From Thalassobacillus devorans (GTDB lineage Bacteria > Bacillota > Bacilli > Bacillales > Halobacillaceae), in the NCBI RefSeq assembly GCF_900176565.1, contig NZ_FXEH01000006.1, positions 62,001 to 126,000 on the forward strand: a stretch of 64,000 nt of DNA, written 5' to 3'. The translations under genes and the position numbers were made by a program. A model generated the notes under the pieces. The model made no database searches and was not told the DNA's origin. It saw nothing but the letters and a program-made list of their open reading frames with translations. Each line of letters opens with the position of its first letter. The first letter of the stretch is position 1. Below, in pieces: positions 53,135-61,661 of this stretch.

Positions 53135-53752
53135 ATGGCAAATGTAAAGGTAGCAGTAATCTATTACAGTTCAACCGGAACCAATTATAAGATGGCCAAG
53201 TGGGCCGAAGATGCAGTGAAGCAGGCTGGGGCAGAAGTCAAATTAGTGAAGGCTCCTGAGCTTGCGCCAATGGAAGCCATTGAGCAAAATCCCGCCTGGA
53301 AAGAACATTATCAAGCGACCAAAGATGTACCTGAAGCTAAAGTAGATGATCTGGAATGGGCGGACGCCTATATTTTCAGTGTACCGACACGTTTCGGTAA
53401 CGTTCCGGCACAGTTCAAGCAGTTGATGGATCAGGCTGGCGGTCTTTGGTTCCAAGGGAAATTGGTGAATAAAGTAGCAAGTGCAATGTCTTCAGCGCAA
53501 AACCCTCATGGCGGCCAGGAAGCTACTATTTTGAATCTATATACAAGTCTCTTCCACTGGGGCGTGTTGATTGCAGCACCTGGATACACAAATGATGCAG
53601 CATTCTCATCAGGTGGGAACCCATATGGAACCAGCGTAACCGTAGATGCTGAAGGCAATATGCAGGAAGATGTAGAAGAAGCCGTCCGCAACCAGGCGCT
53701 GCGTACGCTTCAAGTAGCTGAAATGGTAGTGAAAGGTCAGAAAGAAGGATAA
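53135..53752 (+). CDS. wrbA: NAD(P)H:quinone oxidoreductase type IV (WrbA)
   Basis: A 205-residue flavodoxin-fold enzyme that reduces quinones with two electrons and protects from oxidative stress. It contains the FMN-phosphate motif YYSSTGTNYKMAKWAEDA at about residues 10-27 and TRFGNVPAQFKQLMDQAGGLWFQG, a WrbA signature. GTGAGGAGAG precedes the ATG. A single gene. Confidence 0.93.
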   Translation: MANVKVAVIYYSSTGTNYKMAKWAEDAVKQAGAEVKLVKAPELAPMEAIEQNPAWKEHYQATKDVPEAKVDDLEWADAYIFSVPTRFGNVPAQFKQLMDQAGGLWFQGKLVNKVASAMSSAQNPHGGQEATILNLYTSLFHWGVLIAAPGYTNDAAFSSGGNPYGTSVTVDAEGNMQEDVEEAVRNQALRTLQVAEMVVKGQKEG

Positions 53753-53857
53753 AAAGGTATAGTAAAATTATTGCTTAGAGTAATAAAAAGACTCCGGACT
53801 TTTTAAAGGAGTAAAAATAGCAAGAGTGAAAATTGAGTTTAGAGACTCATATAACTT

Positions 53858-53890
53858 GTCCCATCGGGCTGCAGCCGGGTGGGACTTTTT
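53858..53890 (+). terminator. Terminator after wrbA
   Basis: GTCCCA pairs with TGGGAC around a GGCTGCAGCC inner palindrome, followed by five T. Confidence 0.75.
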
Positions 53891-54045
53891 GATTCTTCAA
53901 CTTCCAATATTTACATAATAATAATCGTTAAGTTGAGGTTTAAATAGATTATTTGCAGGGAACTGTATAGTAAATATTCAGAAAATTGTTGCAAAACGCG
54001 GCGATTTCCTGCATAATAGAAAAAAGTCATTAGGGGGTAAGCCAC

Positions 54046-54288
54046 ATGAAAAAGCAAAAAATCAATTACGTGTTGCGAAGAAGCCCTGTTTATGGAAATA
54101 AGACAATTACAGCTAAACGAGAATTATCCTTTGGTTTACAGCTAGCCTCCAGATTGATTCTTGATGAATTAAGTTACGAGTTCAATAAACATAGATTGGA
54201 TGAAAAGATCAATGAGGCAATCGCGAATGAAGACCGAGATAGTTTTGATCGTTTAAGCAAGCAGTACCAGCCTTATACTTGGGAATAA
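54046..54288 (+). CDS. IDEAL domain protein
   Basis: An 80-residue protein. Its second half, LASRLILDELSYEFNKHRLDEKINEAIANEDRDSFDRLSKQY, fits the IDEAL domain (ILDEL...IDEALxxxDxxxF pattern) found in Bacillaceae, for example in ComK-related and YpiB proteins. The domain's role is unclear. AGGGGGTAAGCCAC precedes the ATG. A single gene followed by a terminator. Confidence 0.85.
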   Translation: MKKQKINYVLRRSPVYGNKTITAKRELSFGLQLASRLILDELSYEFNKHRLDEKINEAIANEDRDSFDRLSKQYQPYTWE

Positions 54289-54300
54289 TAATTAGATATC

Positions 54301-54335
54301 AGACCGGTTCACCATAAAGGTGAGCCGGTCTTTTT
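54301..54335 (+). terminator. Terminator after the IDEAL protein gene
   Basis: A GACCGGTTCACC/GGTGAGCCGGTC stem (one G-U pair) followed by five T. Confidence 0.87.
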
Positions 54336-54437
54336 GGATTAAAGACTGTAAAAATATTCTTTTTCCATGTTATAGTTGTCTAGTAGATTTTTATACTTAT
54401 TGGCAATGAGCTAAGTTTTTAAGAAAGGATACTGGCC

Positions 54438-55289
54438 ATGAAACGATTTTACAGTCTGATGTTTGTTTTTTTATTACTGCTAGCGGCCGGGTGCAGCGGG
54501 CTCAGTAATGAAACCGGAAATGAGTCGACGCCTGCAGATAACGATTCCCAACCGGAAGCTCCCGAGAAACCTGAGCAAGAAGGCGAATCCAATCAAGCTG
54601 GTGAAGAAAGTAAGGAAGAAAAGGGACAGAAAGAGAGTAACGACTCTGAGAATAAAGAAGAGGGTGCTGCAGAAGGATCTGCTACAGATAAAGGAGATGA
54701 AGTGGTTACGGTAGATGAACCGCAGGCTCTAACTGTAGTGGTGAATAAAAGCAGGAAGCTTCCGGACGGTTTTGAACCGAATGACCTTGTTGTACCAGAA
54801 GTTGCTTTCCCATTTGAGGAATTTCATGAGAAAAAACAAATGCGTCTGGAAGCTGCCGAGGCTTTGGAAGAATTGTTCAAGGGAGCGAAGCAGGACGGAG
54901 TGGAACTCATTGCAGCATCTGGGTATCGCTCATATGAACGTCAGAAACTGATCTATGAAGATAATGTGAAGAAAAATGGGGAAGAACATGCTAACCAGTT
55001 TTCTGCCAAGCCTGGTACAAGTGAACACCAGACCGGCCTTGCGATGGATATAACATCAGCTGCCGCTGCCTTTAAGCTGGATCAAGACTTCATCGAAACG
55101 AAGGAAGGTCAGTGGCTGGCAGATCATGCCCATGAATATGGGTTCATCATCCGTTATCCAGAAGGAAAATCAGATATCACTGGTTATGCCTATGAACCGT
55201 GGCATTTACGTTATGTAGGCAAAGAGCCAGCCGCAGAAATCCATCAACAGGAAGAAACGTTAGAAGAATTTTTCGGCCTGTATCCATAA
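54438..55289 (+). CDS. D-alanyl-D-alanine carboxypeptidase, M15 family lipoprotein
   Basis: A 283-residue lipoprotein. The lipobox LLLAAGC puts the lipidated Cys at residue 19, followed by an acidic, low-complexity Glu/Ser/Lys linker (about 25-90) and a VanY/M15B peptidase domain (about 105-275). Zinc-site and substrate motifs are SGYRSYERQKLIY, FSAKPGTSEHQTGLAMDI and EPWHLRYVG. It trims the terminal D-Ala from peptidoglycan stem peptides. It resembles B. subtilis YodJ. The long charged linker suggests it acts at a distance from the membrane. Confidence 0.93.
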   Translation: MKRFYSLMFVFLLLLAAGCSGLSNETGNESTPADNDSQPEAPEKPEQEGESNQAGEESKEEKGQKESNDSENKEEGAAEGSATDKGDEVVTVDEPQALTVVVNKSRKLPDGFEPNDLVVPEVAFPFEEFHEKKQMRLEAAEALEELFKGAKQDGVELIAASGYRSYERQKLIYEDNVKKNGEEHANQFSAKPGTSEHQTGLAMDITSAAAAFKLDQDFIETKEGQWLADHAHEYGFIIRYPEGKSDITGYAYEPWHLRYVGKEPAAEIHQQEETLEEFFGLYP

Positions 55290-55291
55290 AT

Positions 55292-55346
55292 AAAAACCAC
55301 CACCTGAGGCTAAGGCAATGCTGTTAGCTGACAGGTGGTGGTTTTT
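55292..55346 (+). terminator. Terminator after the carboxypeptidase gene
   Basis: A 15-bp stem AAAAACCACCACCTG/CAGGTGGTGGTTTTT with a long loop. Confidence 0.9.
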
Positions 55347-55355
55347 ATAAGCAAC

Positions 55356-55510
55356 TGACTCTTATAATAGACAACTTGTCTCTCTTAATTTTAAAAGTGT
55401 CACTCTTATTCCAATTTTTATCTCTTTTATTTTCAACATTTGTCTCTCATGGGCGCTTAAATTTCTCTCATCCGCTAGTGTTTATCTCACATTTATTTAG
55501 ATTGTCTCTT
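55356..55510. repeat. About 21-bp periodic array of TGTCTCTT-like motifs
   Basis: Eight CTCTT/CTCAT/CTCAC-type motifs, five preceded by TGTC or TGAC, at about 55359, 55382, 55403, 55422, 55446, 55467, 55486 and 55506. Spacings are 23, 21, 19, 24, 21, 19 and 20 bases, about two DNA turns. The intervening sequence is AT-rich and variable. It lies between convergent genes, and no ORF there is credible. Meaning is unknown. Confidence 0.55.
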
Positions 55511-55528
55511 AAAAGACCATTTTCCCAT

Positions 55529-56149
55529 TCAATAGCAAATCCCGATTCGTTGGCGGACAAATCGGTTGTCATGAAGGGTCCGAAAGGCGAAGCAGGCTGT
55601 GTCGCCTACAGTTATTTTTTTACCATCTTCTGGCAGTCCCCCCGTCTCGCAGCGAACCTCACCCGTTGGCTCACCATCAGGCAGGTAAGTGGGACAGACA
55701 TACGTCCATTCCAGACCGCTTGCTTTCCATATTTGAAAGGCCTTCAAATGTTCCTCAGCTGCCGTAGTGGTTTTTCGTTTGCTTTCTGGTGTTTCAAACC
55801 GGTATTTCCCTGGTTGGTGGCGGCTGTCTAAAATACCGGCGGTGCCTATGATCACTGCTCGCATGACTCCGTGTTTTTTCATTGCTGCAACAATGTGAGG
55901 GGCAGAGGCTGAAAGTGTATTTGTTTTATCAGTGCCAAGGCTGACAAAGACGGCGTCACAGCCTGCGATTGTTTTTTCTACTAAATGCTTGGCGAAAACA
56001 TCTCCTTTGATTACTTCGAGTTGAGGTGTTTTTTGAGTGATTTTTTCGGGAGCTCGTACGAGAGCCTTAACTTGCCAGCCTGCTTCCAAGGCAAATGTCA
56101 TCATATAAGATCCGACTCTCCCGGTAGCTCCGAATACAGCAATTTTCAT
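55529..56149 (-). CDS. NAD(P)-binding, NmrA-like atypical SDR protein
   Basis: A 206-residue Rossmann-fold protein with FGATGRVGSYM at residues about 5-15. It belongs to the atypical short-chain dehydrogenase group including NmrA- and YwnB-like proteins, with no classical Tyr-x-x-x-Lys catalytic pair in the usual place. It may be a redox-sensing or isomerase-type protein. GGAGGAAGCG precedes the ATG. It is divergent from the MFS gene. Confidence 0.85.
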   Translation of the reverse strand: MKIAVFGATGRVGSYMMTFALEAGWQVKALVRAPEKITQKTPQLEVIKGDVFAKHLVEKTIAGCDAVFVSLGTDKTNTLSASAPHIVAAMKKHGVMRAVIIGTAGILDSRHQPGKYRFETPESKRKTTTAAEEHLKAFQIWKASGLEWTYVCPTYLPDGEPTGEVRCETGGLPEDGKKITVGDTACFAFRTLHDNRFVRQRIGICY

Positions 56150-56249
56150 TCGCTTCCTCCTAAGAAAATATTCTGAAAAAACATTGCATCACTTCAGTAA
56201 AATTTTGCTATGCTTAGTATAACAAGTCGTATTCCGATGGGGGAAGCAT

Positions 56250-57545
56250 ATGAAAAAGAAGCCGGTCTTAAGTTGGGTATTTTATGATTTCGGTAATTCT
56301 GCTTTTGCCACAACCATGATGGCGGCCGTACTGCCCGTTTTTTATTATGATGTAGCAGCCTCAGGACTGAAAGAGTCGCTTGCCGCCAGCTATTGGGGAT
56401 ATACACAATCCATTGCCGTGTTGATTGTTGCTGTACTTGCGCCTGTCCTTGGGGCTATCAGCGACTACTCTGCCGCTAAAAAGAAGTTCCTTATGTTCTT
56501 TGCATTTATGGGAATGGTTGCCAGTATTCTTATGGCTCTTGTAGGGGAAGGGGATTACCTGCTTGCTTCCGTTCTGATGGTAGTTGGCACAATAGGCTAC
56601 TCAGGAGGTAACGTCTTCTATGATGCTTTTCTGCCGGAAGTGGCCGAGGAGGATACGATGGATAAAGTATCAGCCTGGGGTTTCGCTTTCGGATATATTG
56701 GCGGAGGTGTGCTTCTCGCTATCAACCTGCTAATGATTATGCAGCCTGGACTATTCGGCATCACAGACACATTGATGGCAACCAGACTCGCTTTTGTATC
56801 GGTGGGTATCTGGTGGCTGATATTTTCCATCCCTTTATTTAAGAATATTTTTGAGGAAAAGAAGGTCAAACCGAAGCGGACGAAATCTTTCGCGCAGATA
56901 GGCTTCCAGCGGGTCGGCACTACTTTCAAGGAAATCAGGCAATATAAGCAGCTGTTACTGTTCTTAGTAGCATTCTGGCTGTTCAATGATGGTATTTCTA
57001 CTATCATTAAAATGGCGACGGTGTACGGCAGGGATATCGGCATCGGCAGTAACGATTTGATTCTTGCTCTCTTAATCACCCAGTTTGTCGGGATACCGTT
57101 CACTTTCTTTTTTGGATGGATTGCAGGGAAAATTACGGCAAAACATGCGCTGTCGCTCAGTTTAGTCGTATATATCATCATCGTCATTATTGGCTATTTT
57201 ATGACATCAGCCCTTCACTTTTATCTTTTAGCCACTTGTGTCGGTATGGTTCAGGGTGGAGCTCAATCATTAAGCCGGTCGATCTTTGGCCGTATGGTGC
57301 CTGGCGATCGTCATGCCGAATTCTTTGGTTTCTATGGGATATCTTCCAAATTCGCTGCCATATTTGGTCCATTCCTATTCGCTTTAGTCGGTCAATTGAC
57401 TGGTTCAAGCCGTCTGGGCATCCTGGCACTTGTCGTCTTTTTTGTAGCAGGTTTGATATTGCTCCAGAAAGTGGATATTGAAAAAGGAGCCAAAGATGCA
57501 AAAGATCAGACAAAGTTACAGGATAAAGTGGAAATTCATACTTAA
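56250..57545 (+). CDS. UMF1/Atg22-like MFS transporter
   Basis: A 431-residue membrane protein with about twelve helices, starting with KKPVLSWVFYDFGNSAFATTMM, the signature of the UMF1 (vacuole effluxer Atg22-like) MFS group. GGNVFYDAFLPEVA follows. The yeast relative effluxes amino acids, but the bacterial substrate is unknown. GGGGGAAGCAT precedes the ATG. A terminator shared with the phospholipase-like gene follows. Confidence 0.92.
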   Translation: MKKKPVLSWVFYDFGNSAFATTMMAAVLPVFYYDVAASGLKESLAASYWGYTQSIAVLIVAVLAPVLGAISDYSAAKKKFLMFFAFMGMVASILMALVGEGDYLLASVLMVVGTIGYSGGNVFYDAFLPEVAEEDTMDKVSAWGFAFGYIGGGVLLAINLLMIMQPGLFGITDTLMATRLAFVSVGIWWLIFSIPLFKNIFEEKKVKPKRTKSFAQIGFQRVGTTFKEIRQYKQLLLFLVAFWLFNDGISTIIKMATVYGRDIGIGSNDLILALLITQFVGIPFTFFFGWIAGKITAKHALSLSLVVYIIIVIIGYFMTSALHFYLLATCVGMVQGGAQSLSRSIFGRMVPGDRHAEFFGFYGISSKFAAIFGPFLFALVGQLTGSSRLGILALVVFFVAGLILLQKVDIEKGAKDAKDQTKLQDKVEIHT

Positions 57546-57585
57546 AAAAGCAAGTGGATGTTTTGGGCTGTCCACTTGCTTTTTT
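57544..57585. terminator. Bidirectional terminator between MFS and phospholipase-like genes
   Basis: A 15-bp stem AAAAAAGCAAGTGGA with TCCACTTGCTTTTTT, flanked by A- and T-runs. Confidence 0.9.
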
Positions 57586-57586
57586 C

Positions 57587-58501
57587 TTATACAATCGGTT
57601 CACTATACTGGTTTGTCAGTTTTTTATGAAGGGGCTCACCGGTGTCATAAGATATATCGGACAGCTTTTCTTTCAGTTGCTCAAATTCTGCTTCCCCGTT
57701 TCTCCAATACTCTGTCACTAGGTACAGGATATCTTTACCTTCTTCAAATGCATTGATATAAAGGGTGTCAAAGGATTCCTGCCTGGTTTCTCCGGTAGCC
57801 GGGTGCCGCCATTCTTGTTCCTTCGTATTGAGATAATCTTCCGTTTCCTCAACCGGCTGGTGAGAGAAGGAGGAAACGAGCGAGCCGAGCAGCTTGTTTT
57901 TCCAGCCTGCCGGGTCATATAAGACGCGCATGGCAGTCTTCATATCGCGATACGATGCCTGAATATAATCTTCAGGAAGATCAGCAGTCAAGTCGGGGAA
58001 ATATTGCTCAATGGTGTTGCGAAGCAGATGGATCAATCCTTTATCCAGCTGTTTGCCCATATCGATTTCTTTATGGACCGGATTACGCCATGTCTTCAAA
58101 TTCCTCTCACGATCCAGGAGGAGGGTATCGATGATCACTTCCAGCTTCTGGTGCTTGTTCCCTTCATACCCGGCACGATAATGTATGTAAGGATGGGTAT
58201 TTCGGTCTAAAATATGGTGGGTGACAAACCCAAAAATATAAGCCTGTACAGGGGCGGCAGCATTTTTTCCTTGATCAATAAGCTCCAGGAGAAAACCCCC
58301 GCAGTTTTCCGTATGGAGTCGCATACCGACTTCCTCGACTCCTTCACTTTTCAGAAATGGCCAGAACCGATGATAGAAAAAGGGATCAGGTCCCTGCGCT
58401 CCTAGATTGATGAATGAGGAGAGAACCTTGAAACGTTCCGTATTCTCAAGTGTATCCAACAATGATTGTGCGAAGTGAATATGTGTCCATATGTTTGGCA
58501 T
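57587..58501 (-). CDS. Zinc-dependent phospholipase C-like protein
   Basis: A 304-residue protein of the bacterial zinc-dependent phospholipase C / S1-P1 nuclease fold group. It starts MPNIWTHIHFAQSLLD and has NLGAQGPDPFFYHRFW, FVTHHILDRNTHPYIHYRAG and PAGWKNKLLG, with His and Asp residues placed to bind zinc. There is no signal peptide, unlike secreted phospholipases, so it is probably cytosolic. GGAGGGAAGGTT precedes the chosen ATG; an ATG six codons earlier is too near the site. Confidence 0.85.
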   Translation of the reverse strand: MPNIWTHIHFAQSLLDTLENTERFKVLSSFINLGAQGPDPFFYHRFWPFLKSEGVEEVGMRLHTENCGGFLLELIDQGKNAAAPVQAYIFGFVTHHILDRNTHPYIHYRAGYEGNKHQKLEVIIDTLLLDRERNLKTWRNPVHKEIDMGKQLDKGLIHLLRNTIEQYFPDLTADLPEDYIQASYRDMKTAMRVLYDPAGWKNKLLGSLVSSFSHQPVEETEDYLNTKEQEWRHPATGETRQESFDTLYINAFEEGKDILYLVTEYWRNGEAEFEQLKEKLSDISYDTGEPLHKKLTNQYSEPIV

Positions 58502-58595
58502 AACCTTCCCTCCAATCAATAATATGCTTTAAGTATACAGGACCAAAACCTGTTTTGTCGCCAAGTCTATATGAAGACGGCCTTCTTACATTAAC

Positions 58596-58625
58596 AAAAA
58601 AGAAGCCCTCCCACAGGGCTTCTTT
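58596..58625 (-). terminator. Rho-independent terminator of the orphan minus-strand unit
   Basis: A 9-bp stem AGAAGCCCT/AGGGCTTCT with a 5-base loop and, on the minus strand, six T. Confidence 0.75.
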
Positions 58626-58750
58626 CACCACTAATCCATTATTTAACCCAGTGAAAAATCGAGCAAGAAAATCAGCTACTAAACGTGTTTCGGTAATCAT
58701 CCCTCCTTCACGTTGTATGTAGTGCCTTCCTGCCTCCTTTCCGAGTTGAT
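58596..58750 (-). ncRNA. Candidate orphan small transcript (sRNA or very short mRNA)
   Basis: On the minus strand, a promoter TTTACA (58780-58785) and TATAGT (58757-58762) spaced 17 bp would start near 58750. It ends at a strong terminator with stem AGAAGCCCT/AGGGCTTCT and a T-run. The transcript holds two G-rich ribosome-site-like motifs but no start codon with good spacing. This suggests a small RNA or a decayed gene. Confidence 0.35.
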
Positions 58751-58992
58751 ACCTTTACTATACATTTGTTTCTGAATAATGTAAATAGTCAGAAAGTTGC
58801 TTATTCTCATAAAACCTTTTGTACTATATGATGCCGGGAGAAGATTTTTGTTATAATTGGACGTGTACTTTAATAAAGGTAAACTTCTTAAAGCATGGAA
58901 GGAAAAGAAATACTTTGGCTATCCCCATTCAGTAGTTGGTGGCAAGCAAAGTTTTTCTAAAGATTTTTTCAAAAGGCGAGGGAGGATATTAC

Positions 58993-60384
58993 ATGGACTA
59001 TCGTATTGAAAAAGACACATTAGGTGAAATGAAAGTACCAAAAGACAAATACTGGGCAGCCCAGACCCAGCGGAGTAAAGAAAACTTCCCAATCGGAAAT
59101 GAAAAGATGCCCGTAGAGGTGGTTCATGGGTTTGCTGTCTTGAAAAAGAGCGCTGCAAGCGCGAACAGTGAATTAGGCCTATTGGAGCAGGAAAAAGCGG
59201 ATGCTATCGCTTATGCTGCCGATCGTATCACTGCAGGAGAATTGGTTGACCATTTTCCATTAGTCGTATGGCAGACCGGAAGTGGGACACAATCCAATAT
59301 GAACGTCAACGAAGTCATTGCCTATGTAGGGAATGAATGGTTGAAGGAGCAGGGTTCGGAAACAAGATTGCATCCGAACGATGATGTTAACAAATCACAG
59401 AGCTCGAATGATACTTATCCAACGGCTATGCATATTGCCGCTGTCTTGAAAGTAGAAGAATACGTTTTACCTTCTTTGAAACAATTGAAGACCACTTTAA
59501 AAGAAAAAATGGAAGCGTTTCAGGATGTTGTTAAGATCGGTCGTACCCATTTACAGGACGCGACACCATTGACGCTTGGCCAGGAAATCAGCGGCTGGCA
59601 CCGTATGCTCGAGAAGACGGAAAGCATGCTGGAGGACAGCCTGCAGTATGTGAAAGAACTTGCGATTGGTGGTACAGCAGTCGGAACAGGTCTGAATGCT
59701 CACCCTGATTTTGCCGAAACAGTAGTGAAGAAAATCAACGAAGAAACAGGGAAGACGTTCATTTCCGCTCCTAACAAGTTTCATGCATTGACTTCTCACG
59801 ATGAACTTGTCCATGCTCATGGTGCTTTGAAAGCATTGGCAGCGGATGTTATGAAAATTGCCAATGATGTCAGATGGCTGGCAAGCGGCCCACGCTGTGG
59901 CATTGGTGAAATAACCATTCCTGCTAACGAACCAGGTAGCTCGATTATGCCAGGTAAAGTGAATCCAACACAAAGTGAAGCAGTGACTATGGTGGCTGCT
60001 CAAGTGATGGGGAATGACGCAACGATCGGTTTTGCAGCGAGTCAAGGAAACTTCGAATTGAACGTATTCAAACCAGTAATCGCTTATAACTTCCTTCAGT
60101 CTGCACAGCTGCTTGCTGACAGCATGGTATCGTTCGATGAGCGCTGTGTGAGCGGATTGGAGCCTGATCACGGCAAGATTGAACAATATCTAAAAGATTC
60201 TTTAATGCTGGTAACGGCATTGAACCCGCATATCGGTTATGAAAATGCTGCTAAAATCGCTAAGACTGCTTTTGAGAAAGATCAGACATTGAAGGAAACA
60301 GCAGTAGAATTAGGGATACTTTCGGAAGAAGAATTTGAAAAGTATGTCGATCCTAAAGCGATGACAAAACCGACTGCTAAGTAG
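58993..60384 (+). CDS. fumC: Class II fumarate hydratase
   Basis: A 463-residue fumarase of the fumarase/aspartase superfamily, converting fumarate to malate in the TCA cycle. Key blocks: [45 protein letters not shown] and the signature [15 protein letters not shown] (about residues 314-328). GAGGGAGGATATTAC precedes the chosen ATG at 58993; in-frame codons further upstream belong to the leader. A single gene, followed by a SASP gene. Confidence 0.95.
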   Translation: MDYRIEKDTLGEMKVPKDKYWAAQTQRSKENFPIGNEKMPVEVVHGFAVLKKSAASANSELGLLEQEKADAIAYAADRITAGELVDHFPLVVWQTGSGTQSNMNVNEVIAYVGNEWLKEQGSETRLHPNDDVNKSQSSNDTYPTAMHIAAVLKVEEYVLPSLKQLKTTLKEKMEAFQDVVKIGRTHLQDATPLTLGQEISGWHRMLEKTESMLEDSLQYVKELAIGGTAVGTGLNAHPDFAETVVKKINEETGKTFISAPNKFHALTSHDELVHAHGALKALAADVMKIANDVRWLASGPRCGIGEITIPANEPGSSIMPGKVNPTQSEAVTMVAAQVMGNDATIGFAASQGNFELNVFKPVIAYNFLQSAQLLADSMVSFDERCVSGLEPDHGKIEQYLKDSLMLVTALNPHIGYENAAKIAKTAFEKDQTLKETAVELGILSEEEFEKYVDPKAMTKPTAK

Positions 60385-60472
60385 CTGATTTTTTGTACAA
60401 ATTTACCAAAAAAATTTTGTGATACTTCCTGAATTGTGGGTCAAACTACAATTACACAGGAGGTGAGACAAA

Positions 60473-60676
60473 ATGGCTCAAAACAACTCTAACAACTTAG
60501 TAGTACCTGGTGTACAACAAGCTCTTGATCAAATGAAAATGGAAATTGCCCAAGAATTCGGCGTACAACTTGGACCTGACACTACTTCTCGCGCTAACGG
60601 TTCTGTTGGTGGAGAAATCACTAAGCGTCTAGTTCAAATGGCTGAATCTCAATTCGGCGGACAACAACAACGATAA
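60473..60676 (+). CDS. Alpha/beta-type small acid-soluble spore protein
   Basis: A 67-residue DNA-binding spore protein. It starts [20 protein letters not shown] and has the germination-protease site region [10 protein letters not shown] and the conserved [16 protein letters not shown]. It coats spore DNA and protects it from UV and heat. AGGAGGTGAGAC lies upstream of the ATG. CAAACTA, about 30 bases before the ATG, could be a sigma-G -10 (CATnnTA-like), with GTGATA 17 bases upstream as a weak -35. Confidence 0.95.
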   Translation: MAQNNSNNLVVPGVQQALDQMKMEIAQEFGVQLGPDTTSRANGSVGGEITKRLVQMAESQFGGQQQR

Positions 60677-60689
60677 ACGAATGGTAAAC

Positions 60690-60725
60690 AGGAGAAGCGG
60701 CCTACGCTTCTCCTTCCTTTTATTT
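60690..60725 (+). terminator. Terminator after the SASP gene
   Basis: An AGGAGAAGCG/CGCTTCTCCT stem followed by T-rich sequence. Confidence 0.85.
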
Positions 60726-60790
60726 AAAAGCTCCCAATTTCTGAAGACTCAGTTCAAGATATATTGTTTCCGTAACTGTAGTAATGGTTT

Positions 60791-60971
60791 GGAGGTCCGG
60801 GAATTTACTCGCTTTCCATGGACGTACGGTGAGCTTCCTCGGGCTTATAGCCCTGCGGGATCTCACCATGTACTATTCTCCCATTTGGACTTTGAATAAG
60901 CTTCTTGAATAGACACCGCACGAAGGAAATGCGTAGCATTTTCGAGGAGTCTCGCAATTTCCCGGACCTCC
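60791..60971 (-). repeat. Palindromic repeat element, copy A
   Basis: A 181-base element. Its ends form an inverted repeat (GGAGGTCCGGGAATT and AATTTCCCGGACCTCC). Read on the minus strand it begins like copy B, with TTGCGAGACTCC just inside the end. It matches a class of mobile GC-rich repeats frequent in Bacillaceae. Confidence 0.75.
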
Positions 60972-61091
60972 TTGCTTTGGTGAGTAAGCGGAAACGTCGA
61001 TATGCAGTTTTGTAAAAACGTGCTTGAAATCAGTGATTGTAGAAGACAGTCTCCTCTATAACAGGGGGTTTGCCCCTCTCATCCTTCGGAT

Positions 61092-61217
61092 GGGATGGTT
61101 GGGAAACTGCGAGACTCCCGCGGGAGAAGGAGCCAGGCAAGACCCCACAGGGAGTGAAACGACTGAGGAGGCTTGCCGGTTCCCCCGCAGGAAAGCGAGT
61201 AGTTTCCCAGCCATCCC
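61092..61217 (+). repeat. Palindromic repeat element, copy B
   Basis: A 126-base element with ends GGATGGTTGGGAAACT and AGTTTCCCAGCCATCC forming an inverted repeat with one mismatch, and CTGCGAGACTCC inside the left end and AAAGCGAG inside the right. The same architecture is in copy A in the opposite direction; the two differ in length and middle. Confidence 0.75.
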
Positions 61218-61361
61218 TGACGCTATTATGGTAAACTATTCGGCCCTTTTATGGAATAAGTATCTTATGAAAAATAAAGAAACAGAGTCGTTTTTTAGAG
61301 TGATGGTAAATGGGAATGGAAGGGGAAAGGTTAACGTTTATAAATGATGAGGGGGGATAGC

Positions 61362-61613
61362 ATGGTCATTTGTCCGATATGTAATGGAATAGAGGAGGTT
61401 GAGGACCGCTGTCCAGATTGTTCGAACCAAATGGTCGATCATGGGAAGATCGTGGATTACTTAGATGATTACAGCCCGTATTTAGAAGTGATGCTGACAA
61501 AGATGGTAGACGGTGATCCAGATTCAGCAACCGTTCAGCAGTGCATTCATGTCATTCAATGTGTGGAATGCGGGAAAATCATGACGAAAGGAATACAAGA
61601 AGCTGCCTATTAA
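61362..61613 (+). CDS. Zinc-ribbon small protein
   Basis: An 83-residue protein with two CxxC pairs: CPIC and CPDC near the N-terminus (residues about 4-20), plus a further C-V-E-C pair at about 71-74. This suggests one or two structural zinc sites. The middle is acidic. GGGGGG lies about 5 bases before the chosen ATG; an ATG six codons earlier is too close to it. Function unknown; a terminator follows. Confidence 0.75.
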   Translation: MVICPICNGIEEVEDRCPDCSNQMVDHGKIVDYLDDYSPYLEVMLTKMVDGDPDSATVQQCIHVIQCVECGKIMTKGIQEAAY

Positions 61614-61653
61614 AAAGGATTGTCACCTTCTTACAGATGACAATCCTTTTTTA
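61612..61653. terminator. Bidirectional terminator between the zinc-ribbon and msmX genes
   Basis: An AAAAAGGATTGTCA/TGACAATCCTTTTT stem with A- and T-runs on both sides. Confidence 0.88.
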
Positions 61654-61661
61654 TAATTTAT

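Larger units (their letters stand above)
58502..58992. other. Gene-poor stretch with an orphan minus-strand unit and the fumC promoter
   Basis: From right to left on the minus strand are a promoter (58757-58785) and a terminator (58596-58625) that could produce a transcript of about 150 bases. On the plus strand, an extended -10 TGTTATAAT at 58849-58857 would start the fumC leader near 58864. An ORF at 58446-58700 runs through the terminator and is not trusted. Confidence 0.6.
60677..61361. other. Gene-free stretch holding two repeat elements
   Basis: Apart from the SASP terminator and the ribosome site of the next gene, it holds two related GC-rich palindromic elements in opposite orientation (60791-60971 and 61092-61217). 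ORFs there come from the repeats and lack ribosome sites. Confidence 0.75.

Noticed and set aside
55376-55831. 151-codon plus-strand ORF
   Set aside because: It runs across the phased repeat array and antisense to the NmrA-like gene, with Ser/Leu-rich low-complexity translation and no ribosome site.
56618-57187. 189-codon minus-strand ORF opposite the UMF1-type MFS gene
   Set aside because: Antisense to an unmistakable transporter; no supporting context.
58446-58700. 84-codon minus-strand ORF before the phospholipase-like gene
   Set aside because: It runs through a strong terminator and overlaps the next gene; its ribosome site has almost no spacing to the ATG.
60681-60899. 72-codon ORF after the SASP gene
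   Set aside because: It starts in the SASP terminator and continues into repeat copy A.
61024-61347. 107-codon ORF within the repeat region
   Set aside because: It mostly translates repeat copy B and has no ribosome site.
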